Source: Massilia sp. YIM B02769 (GTDB lineage Bacteria; Pseudomonadota; Gammaproteobacteria; Burkholderiales; Burkholderiaceae_D). Taken from it: DNA of 46,603 nucleotides. The notes beneath the pieces are model-generated. The model worked only from the letters and a program-made list of their open reading frames with translations. It was not told where the DNA came from and ran no database searches. Below are positions 8,108 through 15,609 of this stretch, piece after piece; positions within the stretch are counted from its first letter, which is position 1, and every line of letters begins with the position of its first letter. The stretch is taken from assembly GCF_030411995.1 (NCBI RefSeq), contig NZ_JASNRC010000023.1, forward strand, positions 1-46,603. Reading direction: 5' to 3'. The translations under genes were made by a program, and so were the position numbers.

Positions 8108-8365
8108 CTTTTGGTGAATCTTGATCACGCGGTGTTTGCTGTCAGCCGGCGGGGTCGGCTCAGCGGGCGTCTCGCAGCTATTGCAGCTACTGCACCCGCT
8201 CCCGCAACTGCCGCCCGTATCCAGCCAGCGCACCAGCTTCGAGTCCGCCCCGCCCTTCGACAGGCGGTTCACGATGCGCACGCGCCAGGCCGCAGGCAGG
8301 TACTTGGCGCCGACGTACACGGCGGCCACCAGCACCAGCGCGGCAACGGCGAGTTCCTGCCACAT
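8105..8365 (-). CDS. Small Cys-rich membrane protein linked to FeoB
   Basis: This 86-residue protein has one N-terminal membrane helix (about 4-22, ELAVAALVLVAAVYVGAKYL), a basic segment, and a cysteine cluster C-x3-C-x2-C-x2-C at about residues 54-64 (GGSCGSGCSSCNSC), followed by a Pro-rich tail. It starts two bases after the feoB stop, so it is surely co-transcribed and probably translationally coupled. Small Cys-rich membrane proteins next to feoB are known (for example DUF6587 or FeoB-associated families). A role in handling ferrous iron or redox control of FeoB is inference. The stop codon lies inside a REP-like palindrome, so the tail length may differ between strains. Confidence 0.85.
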   Translation of the reverse strand: MWQELAVAALVLVAAVYVGAKYLPAAWRVRIVNRLSKGGADSKLVRWLDTGGSCGSGCSSCNSCETPAEPTPPADSKHRVIKIHQK

Positions 8366-8367
8366 GA

Positions 8368-10248
8368 TCAGCCGCCGCCCAGCGCCAGTGCGACGCGGTA
8401 GGTGATGAACGAGGCCACGTAGGCCAGGCCGAACATGTAGCCCGCCATCATCCACGCGTACTTGGCGCTGCCGGTTTCGCGGCGCACCGTCGACAGCGTC
8501 GCCAGGCACTGCGGCGCGTAGACGTACCAGGCCAGCAGCGACAGCGCGGTGGCCATCGACCACGAGCCGGCGATCAGCGGGCCGAGGGTGTTGGCCACTG
8601 CGTCGCCAGTCTCGGACAGCGCGTACACGGTGCCCAGCGCGCCGACCGCGACTTCGCGTGCGGCCATGCCCGGCACCAGGGCGATGCAGATCTGCCAGCC
8701 GAAGCCAATCGGCGCGAAGATGAACTCCAGTGCGCGGCCCAGCATGCCGGCCACGCTGTAGTAGATCGGCGGTTGCGTCGCGCCTTCCGGGGCGCCCGGG
8801 AAGCTCGACAGGAACCAGAGCAGGATCGTCAGCGTCAGGATCAGGGTGCCGACGCGCATCAGGAAGATCACCGCGCGTTCCCACAGGCCCAGCGCCAGCG
8901 AACGCAGGTGCGGCCAGTGGTAAGCCGGCAGTTCCATCATCAGCGGATGCTGGCCGCTGCCGCTGCGGCGCTTCATGTACCAGGCCACGCCCATGGCGCT
9001 GACGATGCCCATCACGTACAGCGTGAACAGCACCAGGCCCTGCAGGTTAAAGATGCCGACCTCGCGCTCGGGGATGAAGGCGGCGATGATCAGCGCGTAC
9101 ACCGGCAGGCGCGCGGAACACGTCATCAGCGGTGCGATCATGATCGTCACCAGGCGGTCGCGCGGGTTCTGGATGGTGCGCGCGGCCATCACGCCGGGAA
9201 TCGCGCAGGCGAACGACGACAGCAGCGGAATGAAGGCGCGGCCCGACAGGCCGACGCCGCCCATCATCCGGTCGAGCAAAAAGGCCGCGCGCGGCAGGTA
9301 GCCGATGTCCTCGAGGATGAGGATGAAGAAGAACAGGATCAAAATCTGCGGCAGGAACACCAGCACCCCGCCGACGCCGGCGATGATGCCGTCCACGATC
9401 AGGCTGTGCAGCGGGCCTTCGGCCAGCACCGAGCCGACAAATTCGCCGATGGCGCCGACGCTGCTCTCGATGAAGTCCATCGGCGCTTCGGCCCAGCTGA
9501 ACACGGCCTGGAAGATGATGAACATCAGCGCCGCCAGCAGCACCGGACCGACCACCGGGTGCAGCACCACGTTGTCGATCTTTTCCGACAAATTGCCCTT
9601 GTCGTGGGCATAGCTGGCGCTGGCCTCGACGATGCGGCGCACTTCGCGCTGGGTCTGTTCGACCGGCACGGCGTCGATGGCGGCCAGCGGCTGCGGCTTG
9701 ACGTTGAGGTCGAGGTCCGCCTTGTCGAGCAGCTCGACCAGGGCGCGTTCGCCGCCGGCCTGGATCGCCACGGTCTCGACCACCGGCATGCCGAGTTCCT
9801 GCGACAGGCGCGCGGTGTCGATCTCGATGCCGCGCTTTTTCGCGACGTCGACCATGTTCAGGGCCAGCACCATCGGCAGGCCGAGGCGCTGGATTTCCAG
9901 CACCAGGCGCAGGTTCAGGCGCAGGTTGGTGGCATTCACCACGCAGACCACGATGTCCGGCGACTTTTCGCCGGCGCGCAGGCCGGCCACGACGTCGCGC
10001 GTGATCGCTTCGTCCGGGGTCTGGGCGGTGAGGCTGTAGGCGCCCGGCAGGTCGAGCACGCGCATGGCGTGGCCCTTGGGCGACGTGAAATGGCCTTCCT
10101 TGCGTTCGATGGTGACGCCGGCGTAGTTGGCGACCTTCTGGCGCGAGCCGGTGAGACGGTTGAACAGGGCGGTCTTGCCGCAGTTCGGATTACCAAGCAA
10201 TGCGATCAGGGGCGCACGCGTCGCCACCTGTTGTTCCATGACACCCAT
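8368..10248 (-). CDS. feoB: Ferrous iron transporter FeoB
   Basis: This 626-residue inner membrane Fe(II) transporter has an N-terminal GTPase domain. G1 is GNPNCGKT (19-26), the G2 Thr is T46 in YAGVTIERK, G3 is DLPG (66-69) and G4 is NMVD near residue 140. A helical guanine-dissociation-like linker follows, then a polytopic membrane region with two Gate-type repeats, including RAAFLLDRMMGGVGLSGRAFIPLLSSFACAIPG read in two pieces. The length is shorter than the E. coli protein (773) but usual for proteobacterial short forms. The feoA stop is 3 bases upstream, with GGAA before the first ATG; MEQQ at 10239 is an alternative start. Fur-box-like sites lie upstream of feoA. Confidence 0.97.
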   Translation of the reverse strand: MGVMEQQVATRAPLIALLGNPNCGKTALFNRLTGSRQKVANYAGVTIERKEGHFTSPKGHAMRVLDLPGAYSLTAQTPDEAITRDVVAGLRAGEKSPDIVVCVVNATNLRLNLRLVLEIQRLGLPMVLALNMVDVAKKRGIEIDTARLSQELGMPVVETVAIQAGGERALVELLDKADLDLNVKPQPLAAIDAVPVEQTQREVRRIVEASASYAHDKGNLSEKIDNVVLHPVVGPVLLAALMFIIFQAVFSWAEAPMDFIESSVGAIGEFVGSVLAEGPLHSLIVDGIIAGVGGVLVFLPQILILFFFILILEDIGYLPRAAFLLDRMMGGVGLSGRAFIPLLSSFACAIPGVMAARTIQNPRDRLVTIMIAPLMTCSARLPVYALIIAAFIPEREVGIFNLQGLVLFTLYVMGIVSAMGVAWYMKRRSGSGQHPLMMELPAYHWPHLRSLALGLWERAVIFLMRVGTLILTLTILLWFLSSFPGAPEGATQPPIYYSVAGMLGRALEFIFAPIGFGWQICIALVPGMAAREVAVGALGTVYALSETGDAVANTLGPLIAGSWSMATALSLLAWYVYAPQCLATLSTVRRETGSAKYAWMMAGYMFGLAYVASFITYRVALALGGG

Positions 10249-10251
10249 CGA

Positions 10252-10509
10252 TTATTCCGGCTGAATTGATACGAGTGCGGCCTCGAATTTACGCAGCGCG
10301 AAGGTCGATTCGCCGACCTTCACCGCCACCGGACCGCCCGGCAGGCCGCGCTTGAGCATGCGGATACGCTCGCCCGGCACGAAGCCCAGCTCCATCAGGC
10401 GGCGCGGCACGTCGGCGCCGCCCTGCGCGGTGGGCGCGAGATGGATCACGGTGGCGTTTTGCCCGACCTTCAGGGCGTCGAGCGTGGTCAGGGTGGGATT
10501 GAGAGTCAT
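10252..10509 (-). CDS. feoA: Ferrous iron transport protein FeoA
   Basis: This 85-residue SH3-like cytoplasmic partner of FeoB has the family pattern LDALKVGQNATV, RRLMELGFVPGERI, LPGGPVAVKVGE and FALRKFEAALV. I start at MTLNPT (10509), with GGAA about 6 bases upstream; the longer frame to 10557 adds a low-complexity leader. FeoA is thought to modulate FeoB GTPase or transport activity. It heads a minus-strand operon feoA-feoB-small Cys-rich protein. The divergent upstream region carries two Fur-box-like sequences, so repression by Fur under iron sufficiency is likely. Confidence 0.96.
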   Translation of the reverse strand: MTLNPTLTTLDALKVGQNATVIHLAPTAQGGADVPRRLMELGFVPGERIRMLKRGLPGGPVAVKVGESTFALRKFEAALVSIQPE

Positions 10510-10637
10510 GGCGGGTTCCGTTGAAGTAGTGCCAATGCGCTGATGATGCGTTGACAATGCGTCTCAGCGATGCGTTGCCGGTGAGGTGGCGCAAATCGTG
10601 TAGCGCTGATGAGACAGATACTAGCATCATAAACCTA

Positions 10638-10656
10638 AATGCGAATTATTTCTATT
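10638..10656. promoter_or_regulatory. Probable Fur box on the feoA side
   Basis: AATGCGAATTATTTCTATT resembles the 19-base Fur consensus, with degenerate hexamer-type symmetry. It lies 129 bases before the feoA start on the divergent side. It is weaker than the site at 10722-10740. Confidence 0.5.
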
Positions 10657-10721
10657 CAGGAGACCCCGCACACAACAAATCCGCTTGCGTTCGTGGCCGA
10701 GTTTCAGCAGAATACAACACG

Positions 10722-10740
10722 AATGAGAACGATTCTCATT
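10722..10740. promoter_or_regulatory. Fur box upstream of bfd
   Basis: AATGAGAA-CGA-TTCTCATT is a perfect inverted repeat, 41 bases before the bfd ATG. It closely matches Fur sites known in proteobacteria. It probably couples bfd, and perhaps feo, to iron status. Confidence 0.78.
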
Positions 10741-10781
10741 AATTTTCAAGCAAGCTTATTTCGGTGTTAAGGAAGCTTTCG

Positions 10782-10994
10782 ATGATCGTCTGTGTCTGCA
10801 ACAACATCTCCGACCGTGAAATCCGCCAGGCAGTCGACCTCGGCATCACCTCCGTGGCCGAGCTGCGCCAGGAACTGGGCCTGGGCACCTGCTGCGGCAA
10901 GTGCGTCAGCTATGCACGTGAAGTACTGAACGAACACATCGACAGCAAAACCGTTGTTACCGAACTGAGCTTCCGCCCGGCCCAGCTGGCCTGA
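10782..10994 (+). CDS. bfd: Bacterioferritin-associated ferredoxin
   Basis: This 70-residue [2Fe-2S] protein of the BFD family donates electrons to bacterioferritin haem to release stored iron. Four cysteines match the family: C4 and C6 (IVCVCNN) and the CCGKC motif, with C38 and C41 equivalent to the E. coli ligands. I start at MIVCVC (10782) because AAGGAA (10769-10774) lies 7 bases upstream; the earlier in-frame start overlaps this ribosome site. A perfect Fur-type palindrome sits just upstream, and bfr follows 97 bases after the stop on the same strand. Confidence 0.95.
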   Translation: MIVCVCNNISDREIRQAVDLGITSVAELRQELGLGTCCGKCVSYAREVLNEHIDSKTVVTELSFRPAQLA

Positions 10995-11014
10995 GCGTTG
11001 CAGTGATCCCCGCC

Positions 11015-11032
11015 GTGCCGGTTTTCCGGCAC
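11015..11032 (+). terminator. Hairpin between bfd and bfr
   Basis: GTGCCGG-TTTT-CCGGCAC is a perfect 7-base stem with a 4-base loop, 20 bases after the bfd stop. No U-run follows, so it may attenuate or stabilise RNA rather than terminate it. It could set different bfd and bfr levels. Confidence 0.4.
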
Positions 11033-11091
11033 GCGCCGTCGCGCCCTTTGCTATGATGGCGGCAACCTCCACCAGAACAAGGCACACCATC

Positions 11092-11562
11092 ATGAAGGGC
11101 GATCCCAACGTCATTCGGCTGCTCAACGCGCAGCTGACCAACGAACTCACGGCCATCAACCAGTACTTCCTGCACGCGCGGATGTACCGCCACTGGGGCT
11201 TCACCAAGCTCGGCAAGAAAGAGTACGACGAATCGATCGGCGAGATGAAGCACGCCGACAAGCTGATCGACCGCATCCTGATGCTCGACGGCCTGCCGAA
11301 CCTGCAAGCCCTGCACAAGATCCTGATCGGCGAATCGACCCAGGAAATGCTGGAATGCGACCTGAAGCTCGAACGCGGCGCCCAGATCACGGTCAAGGAA
11401 GGCATCGCTGCCTGCGAAGCCGCCGCCGACTACGTGTCGCGCGATTTGCTGCTGATGATCCTGGAAGACACCGAGGAACACATCGAGTGGCTGGAGACCC
11501 AGCTCGAACTGATCGTCAAGGTCGGTATCCAGAATTACCTGCAGAGCCAGATGGGCGAATAA
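11092..11562 (+). CDS. bfr: Bacterioferritin
   Basis: This 156-residue ferritin-like 24-mer subunit stores iron. Numbering aligns without gaps to the 158-residue E. coli Bfr. Ligands E18, E51, H54, E94 and H130 are present, and M52 is available for haem. Position 127, normally the bridging Glu, is Thr (EDTEEH), with Glu at 128 and 129. I start at MKGDPNVIRLLN (11092), the conserved family N-terminus, preceded by AAGG; the longer frame adds 13 unlike residues. A strong intrinsic terminator follows. Together with bfd it forms an iron storage and release pair next to the Fe(II) importer. Confidence 0.95.
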   Translation: MKGDPNVIRLLNAQLTNELTAINQYFLHARMYRHWGFTKLGKKEYDESIGEMKHADKLIDRILMLDGLPNLQALHKILIGESTQEMLECDLKLERGAQITVKEGIAACEAAADYVSRDLLLMILEDTEEHIEWLETQLELIVKVGIQNYLQSQMGE

Positions 11563-11582
11563 GCCTGTCGGGATGCACACGG

Positions 11583-11615
11583 AACGGCGGGCCCGCGGGT
11601 CCGCCGTTTTTGTTT
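11583..11615 (+). terminator. Intrinsic terminator after bfr
   Basis: AACGGCGG (11583-11590) pairs perfectly with CCGCCGTT (11601-11608), with a further GCCC/GGGT inner stem, followed by TTTTTGTTT. This is a textbook rho-independent terminator 20 bases past the bfr stop. Confidence 0.85.
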
Positions 11616-11667
11616 GCGAAGGTGCGTCAATGGCGTGTGGCATCTGCCGGGATTGTTGGCCGTAACA

Positions 11668-11694
11668 GTACGGTGGGCACCCCGTGCCCACGCG
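11668..11694. repeat. REP-like palindrome B, copy 1
   Basis: GTACGGTGGGCAC, a 3-base loop CCC, then GTGCCCACGCG. The same 24 arm bases recur inverted at 11782-11808 and at 42313-42339, and only the loop differs. With copy 2 it makes a BIME-like inverted pair filling the 260-base gap between bfr and the PHP hydrolase gene. Nothing else was seen there beyond the bfr terminator. Confidence 0.85.
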
Positions 11695-11781
11695 AATGCA
11701 CGCATCGCGGCTGCTCTTTTCGAGCCACATCATGTGATCAACCGCCAACGCCTGCACAAGCGTTCCGTTAGCGCGTCGTTC

Positions 11782-11808
11782 CGCGTGGGCACAGCGTGCC
11801 CACCGTAC
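11782..11808. repeat. REP-like palindrome B, copy 2 (inverted)
   Basis: CGCGTGGGCAC, loop AGC, GTGCCCACCGTAC: the reverse complement of copy 1 except for the loop. It lies 16 bases past the stop of the minus-strand PHP hydrolase gene. Confidence 0.85.
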
Positions 11809-11823
11809 GGTCAGCGCTGCAGG

Positions 11824-13464
11824 CTACGGCTCCTGCATCACCCACACCGGCGCCGACCACAGCACATTGCCATCGGCCTGCGTCACCTTCGCATAATAGA
11901 AGTGCGCGCCCGGCGCCGGCGTAAAGGTCGTGGTCGCCTCGCTCGACAACTGCGTCACCACCCCGCCCCGCCCCGGCACGCCTTCCATGATCGCCACCGC
12001 CGCCACCTGCTTGCCCGCCGTGCTGGCGAAGTTCGCCACCAGCGTCAACGGACCACTATTCGAAAAGCGCTCGCCCATCAAGCGCCCGTTCGCGCTCAGG
12101 ACCAGCTGCGAGCCCTTGTCCATGGTCGCAAACACCCGCCTCGCCTTCAGCGCATCGATGAAACTGTCGCGGCCCAAGGCCACGCCGTTCGGAATCAGCA
12201 CCCCGGTACGGTTGCCGTAGGCCGTGCCCCAATTCGCGCAGTGGTTGTCCTGGTTGGTGCTGAAGGCGACATGAAAACCCGCTTCCAGCCGCTTGTTGCA
12301 GGCCGCCTCGAAATTGCTGCGCCGGGTCTCGCCTTCCTTGTCGTTGACCGAGAACGCCGTGCTGTTGACCACCTCGCACAGCGCCATCGCTTCGTCGCCA
12401 TCGGCCGTGTAGCCCAGCGCCTGGCCGGCAACGGCGAACTGCCCGCTGGTCGACGGATGGTTGAACTGGCCGATCCAGCCGCGCTCGCGCATCAGCGTGT
12501 ACAGGGCCGGATAATCGCTGCGCGGCGTGAGCACATCGGCCAGCAGCTCGCCCTTGCCGTTCTTTTCCCAGCCCAGCAACTGGTCGCTGTTGAAAATGTT
12601 GATGTGGCCGCCCTTGTCGATCACACCCCACTCCATGCCGTACAGCGCCAGGAAGTCGGGATGGGCCGCGTTGTAGCTGGCCGCCGCATCCAGCCCCTTG
12701 CGGTAAAGCGCGCCGGGCACCGACGGGTCGACCTCTTTGCTCGTGCCGGCCGAGCCGTCGTACATGTGGTTGTGCTCGGACGTCACCAGGATGTCCAGCC
12801 CGTGCTTGTGCGCATAGGCAAAGGCGGCGTCCGGACCGTAGGGCGCCTTCAACGGTTCCTGCGCACCCTTGCAGCTGTCCAGCGGCGCGCCGCCGTCGCT
12901 GTGGTTGGTCTGGCTGTGCAGGTTGCCGAGGTAGACGGTGTAAGGCAAGGCGCCCGGCGCCGGCGCCGCCCCCAGCGTGCGGCCGACGGGCAGCGGCGCA
13001 AAGCGCGGCGTGGCAGGCGTTTGCGCCGGGCCGACCTCGATCTGCCAGCTTTGTTCATGGACGTCGGCGGACGGCGCCGTGCTGCCGGCATCGCGGCTGC
13101 CGGCGCGCAGGCGGACCTGGTAGACGCCGGCGGCGAGCTTGCCGGCATCCAGGTCCGACCAGGGAACCTGCACCGACACCGCCTGCCCTGCCAGTGCCGT
13201 CTGGCCCTGCCAGCGCCGCACCACCAGGCCGTTCGGCGCGATCAGTTCCAGCTGCCAGTCGACCAGCTGCGGCTGCTGGGCATTCGGATAATCGAAAGCA
13301 AGCGTGAAAGTACGGGCGTCGGGCCGGCCCGGGTCCGTGGCGCGATAAGGCGCGTGCAGGGTGGCTTCGAATTCGCTGTGTTCGTCGAGCACGGGGAGCG
13401 CCGAAGCGCAGCCCGACAGGATGGACAGGGCGGCCAGGGAGAGGGAGGAGAGAGAGGCTTTCAT
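11824..13464 (-). CDS. PHP-type (CehA/McbA-like) lipoprotein metallohydrolase
   Basis: This 546-residue protein has a lipoprotein signal ending in the lipobox LSGC (Cys19). A beta-rich N-terminal domain (about 30-160) carries WQLELIAPNG and GVYQVRLRAG. A PHP-like metal-dependent domain (about 175-450) has metal-binding candidates in GNLHSQTNHSDG, TSEHNHMYDG, YGMEWG, FNHPS and STNQDNHCANWG. CehA/McbA members hydrolyse ester or carbamate-like substrates, and the substrate here is unknown. The protein is likely anchored in the envelope and faces the periplasm or surface. The start is preceded immediately by a perfect 9-base inverted repeat that leaves no obvious ribosome site. The last about 100 residues look like an Ig-like or substrate-facing beta domain. 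Confidence 0.85.
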   Translation of the reverse strand: MKASLSSLSLAALSILSGCASALPVLDEHSEFEATLHAPYRATDPGRPDARTFTLAFDYPNAQQPQLVDWQLELIAPNGLVVRRWQGQTALAGQAVSVQVPWSDLDAGKLAAGVYQVRLRAGSRDAGSTAPSADVHEQSWQIEVGPAQTPATPRFAPLPVGRTLGAAPAPGALPYTVYLGNLHSQTNHSDGGAPLDSCKGAQEPLKAPYGPDAAFAYAHKHGLDILVTSEHNHMYDGSAGTSKEVDPSVPGALYRKGLDAAASYNAAHPDFLALYGMEWGVIDKGGHINIFNSDQLLGWEKNGKGELLADVLTPRSDYPALYTLMRERGWIGQFNHPSTSGQFAVAGQALGYTADGDEAMALCEVVNSTAFSVNDKEGETRRSNFEAACNKRLEAGFHVAFSTNQDNHCANWGTAYGNRTGVLIPNGVALGRDSFIDALKARRVFATMDKGSQLVLSANGRLMGERFSNSGPLTLVANFASTAGKQVAAVAIMEGVPGRGGVVTQLSSEATTTFTPAPGAHFYYAKVTQADGNVLWSAPVWVMQEP

Positions 13465-13487
13465 GATGCAATTTTTACAATTGCATC
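13465..13487 (-). promoter_or_regulatory. Perfect inverted repeat abutting the PHP gene start
   Basis: GATGCAATT (13465-13473) and AATTGCATC (13479-13487) pair perfectly across five bases, and the ATG follows at once on the minus strand. It could be an operator or an RNA hairpin masking translation initiation. No Shine-Dalgarno is visible outside it. Confidence 0.5.
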
Positions 13488-13505
13488 GCCAACCCCTCTT
13501 GCGTT

Positions 13506-13552
13506 AGTAGCAGAAAACCTTGCTACTTATTCCATCCTTTTTGACAAAAGGA
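13506..13552. repeat. Two further short hairpins before the PHP gene
   Basis: AGTAGCA (13506-13512) pairs with TGCTACT (13521-13527), and TCCTTTT (13535-13541) pairs with AAAAGGA (13546-13552). Both stems are perfect over 7 bases. They sit between the ATP-grasp stop and the PHP start, and may be a 3' end, leader structures or protein-binding sites. Confidence 0.45.
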
Positions 13553-13573
13553 CAATGTCGCAGTAACAACAAG

Positions 13574-14644
13574 TCAGGCAGCACTCATCCAGCGGTCCAC
13601 CTGCTTCAGCGGCAGGTTGATCCTGGCGCAGCCGATCTGGTCCGGCCGCACGTTCAGCTCGATCATGCGCGGGCCGTCGACGCCGATCGCCACGTCCACG
13701 CCGGCCACGTTCACGTGCGGGAAAGCCTGCAGCGCGCGCATCGCCACGTCCTGGCACTCGCGCCAGTAAGGCAGTTGCACGCCGCTGATCCGGCCGCCGG
13801 TGTCCGGGTGCACGTCCATCGTCTCCAGCGGATTCTTGGCATTCGCCGCATGGGTGAGCGTGCCGCTGGCCAGGTCGACCGGGCAGAAGATGCCGCCGCT
13901 GCTGGTGTTGTCGACCAGGCTGCCCTTGCGTCCCACGCGCAGGAAAGCGCCGGCGATGCGGCACTCGCCGCGTGCCTGGTAGAGCCAGATGCGCAGGGTG
14001 TTGACCGAATTCGGGTGGATCGCCGACAGCACCGCATGCTGGGGCAGGTAATGTTCGACGATGTAGCCGTCGCGGTTGTTGCCAGCCCCTTGCCACCAGT
14101 CGGCCAGGGTCGTCTCCGCACCCGTGAACGGGTGCACGAACACCGGCTGCCCTGCCCGCTCCTCGACCTGGAAGGCAAAAAAGCCGGCGCCGCCATAGCC
14201 TTCCACCAGCTTGAAGCAGATTTTTTGACCGACCAGCGTGCGGCACAGGGCCTCGAGGTCGGCCAGGCTGCGCAGGGCCGTGCCGTCGGCGCGGGCGCCG
14301 CGTTGCGGGTGGATGAAACCGATGAATTCGGGCGTCGGCACGCCAACCAGCTGCAGGACCGCCTTTTCGATCACCTTGTGCTGCGAGCTCTTCTGGTAAG
14401 GGCGGCGGTTCCAGCGGTCGATGAAGTCGTTGTATTCCTTCTTGTTGACGTGGGCCCACTTGTCGGCGAACGGCACCGAAGTGCGCCACCAGCGCGCCTG
14501 CAGGTAGTAGCCGGGGCCGATGCGGCGCACCAGGAACAGGGCGGCCATCTCGGCCAGCTGGCGCCAGAACGGCAGGTAAGGCTGGTCCGCCTTTCCGGCG
14601 CTCAGTTGCGCCCAGGCGCGACGAATATCGTTGATGACTTGCAT
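13574..14644 (-). CDS. Sugar-transfer-associated ATP-grasp protein
   Basis: This 356-residue protein resembles the ATP-grasp family associated with polysaccharide or sugar transfer (ATPgrasp_ST). The ATP-grasp core includes QKICFKLVEGYGGAGFF (nucleotide-binding lysine and Gly-rich loop), GYIVEHYLPQH, NSVNTLRIWLY, the DNTSSGGIFCPVD loop, and the metal-binding VDGPRMIELNVRPDQIG near the C-terminus. Such enzymes form acyl-phosphate intermediates and ligate a carboxylate to an amine or thiol; the substrate is unknown. The N-terminal 100 residues are Trp/Arg-rich and could bind membrane or carrier. A 129-base gap separates its ATG from the following minus-strand PHP gene region. Confidence 0.82.
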   Translation of the reverse strand: MQVINDIRRAWAQLSAGKADQPYLPFWRQLAEMAALFLVRRIGPGYYLQARWWRTSVPFADKWAHVNKKEYNDFIDRWNRRPYQKSSQHKVIEKAVLQLVGVPTPEFIGFIHPQRGARADGTALRSLADLEALCRTLVGQKICFKLVEGYGGAGFFAFQVEERAGQPVFVHPFTGAETTLADWWQGAGNNRDGYIVEHYLPQHAVLSAIHPNSVNTLRIWLYQARGECRIAGAFLRVGRKGSLVDNTSSGGIFCPVDLASGTLTHAANAKNPLETMDVHPDTGGRISGVQLPYWRECQDVAMRALQAFPHVNVAGVDVAIGVDGPRMIELNVRPDQIGCARINLPLKQVDRWMSAA

Positions 14645-14695
14645 TGACTATCCAGTGGGTCGGGGCCGGCACGAACGGGCAGACCGGAAATTGCC

Positions 14696-14722
14696 ATTAT
14701 ATTATGCGATTCCGATATGCAA
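14696..14722 (-). promoter_or_regulatory. Possible promoter of the ATP-grasp gene
   Basis: On the minus strand TTGCAT (14717-14722) and TATAAT (14696-14701) are separated by 15 bases, 51 bases upstream of the ATG. The -10 is perfect but the spacing is short, so this is tentative. Confidence 0.35.
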
Positions 14723-14751
14723 CGCCCGTTTGCGGCGCTCCCGAACGGCCA

Positions 14752-15609
14752 CTAGAAATGGTACTCGGCGCGCACCATCGGCGTGCTGGCGCGCTGGCCG
14801 TTGCCGCCCGTGGTCCGGCGCGTGTTGCCGAACTTGTTGTTCCAGAACTGGTATTCGAGGCCGAGGCGGAAACGGTTCTTCGGCTGGCCAAAATGGGCGC
14901 CGACGTCGTACATCAACGCCATGTCGAGATTGGTCTCGGCGCCGGTGCCGTTGCCGACCTCGTCGCGTCCCTTGGCCGCGATGAAGTTCAGGTAGCCCTC
15001 GAAGGCCAGGCGCTCGGTCACCGGAATGCCCCAGCTCGCGTTCAGCATGGCGTGGTTGTCGTAGGTGTAGCGGCCGTTCACCTCCGAGATCGGCGGAAAG
15101 GCCCCGCTCGGCGCATTCGATTCCTTCAGCAGCAGGACGCTGGTGGTGAGGAAGCCCGGCACGTCCCACATCAGCGTCGGTCCGGCCACCAGCATGCGCT
15201 TGCGCGAGTTGTAGCCGACGTCGTTCTTGGTGTTCCAGTCGAAGCCGAAGGTGACGCCGACGCCCTTCACCGGGCCGTAGCGCATCTCGGCGCCGCGCAG
15301 GGCGCCGATGTCGAGCGTGTGGCGGTAGACGATGTAGGCTTCCTGGGCGCCTTCGGACTGGCCGAGCGAGGCCGGGTCGGTCTTGTCGGACTGCAGCAGA
15401 TCGACGTTGAAGTAGTTGCTGCCGTACTTGTAGCCGCTGGCGTGGGTCAGCGCGAAGATGTGCTTCTTGATGTGTTCCGGGTTGTAGGGCTCGGCGAAGC
15501 GGGTGCCGTAGCGCCAGCTGACGGCCGTGTCGCTCCAGTCGGCAGCATAGGCGCCGCCGCAGGACAGCAGGAAGGCGGCGCCGGCCGCCAGCGTGATTTT
15601 CTTGGTCAT
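14752..15609 (-). CDS. Tsx-like outer membrane channel
   Basis: This 285-residue protein has a cleavable signal peptide (about 1-22, ending GGAYA). The mature part is composed of amphipathic beta strands and ends in aromatic RAEYHF, the usual C-terminal Phe of an outer membrane beta barrel. The pattern (DWSDTAVSWRYGTRFAEPYNP, KGVGVTFGFDWNTKNDVGYN, NRFRLGLEYQFWNNKFG) resembles the nucleoside-specific channel Tsx / outer envelope protein family. Its ATG overlaps the TGA of the glucan synthase gene in the sequence ATGA, so translation is coupled. Family members pass nucleosides; a link to periplasmic glucan or its precursors is suggested only by this coupling. Confidence 0.86.
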   Translation of the reverse strand: MTKKITLAAGAAFLLSCGGAYAADWSDTAVSWRYGTRFAEPYNPEHIKKHIFALTHASGYKYGSNYFNVDLLQSDKTDPASLGQSEGAQEAYIVYRHTLDIGALRGAEMRYGPVKGVGVTFGFDWNTKNDVGYNSRKRMLVAGPTLMWDVPGFLTTSVLLLKESNAPSGAFPPISEVNGRYTYDNHAMLNASWGIPVTERLAFEGYLNFIAAKGRDEVGNGTGAETNLDMALMYDVGAHFGQPKNRFRLGLEYQFWNNKFGNTRRTTGGNGQRASTPMVRAEYHF

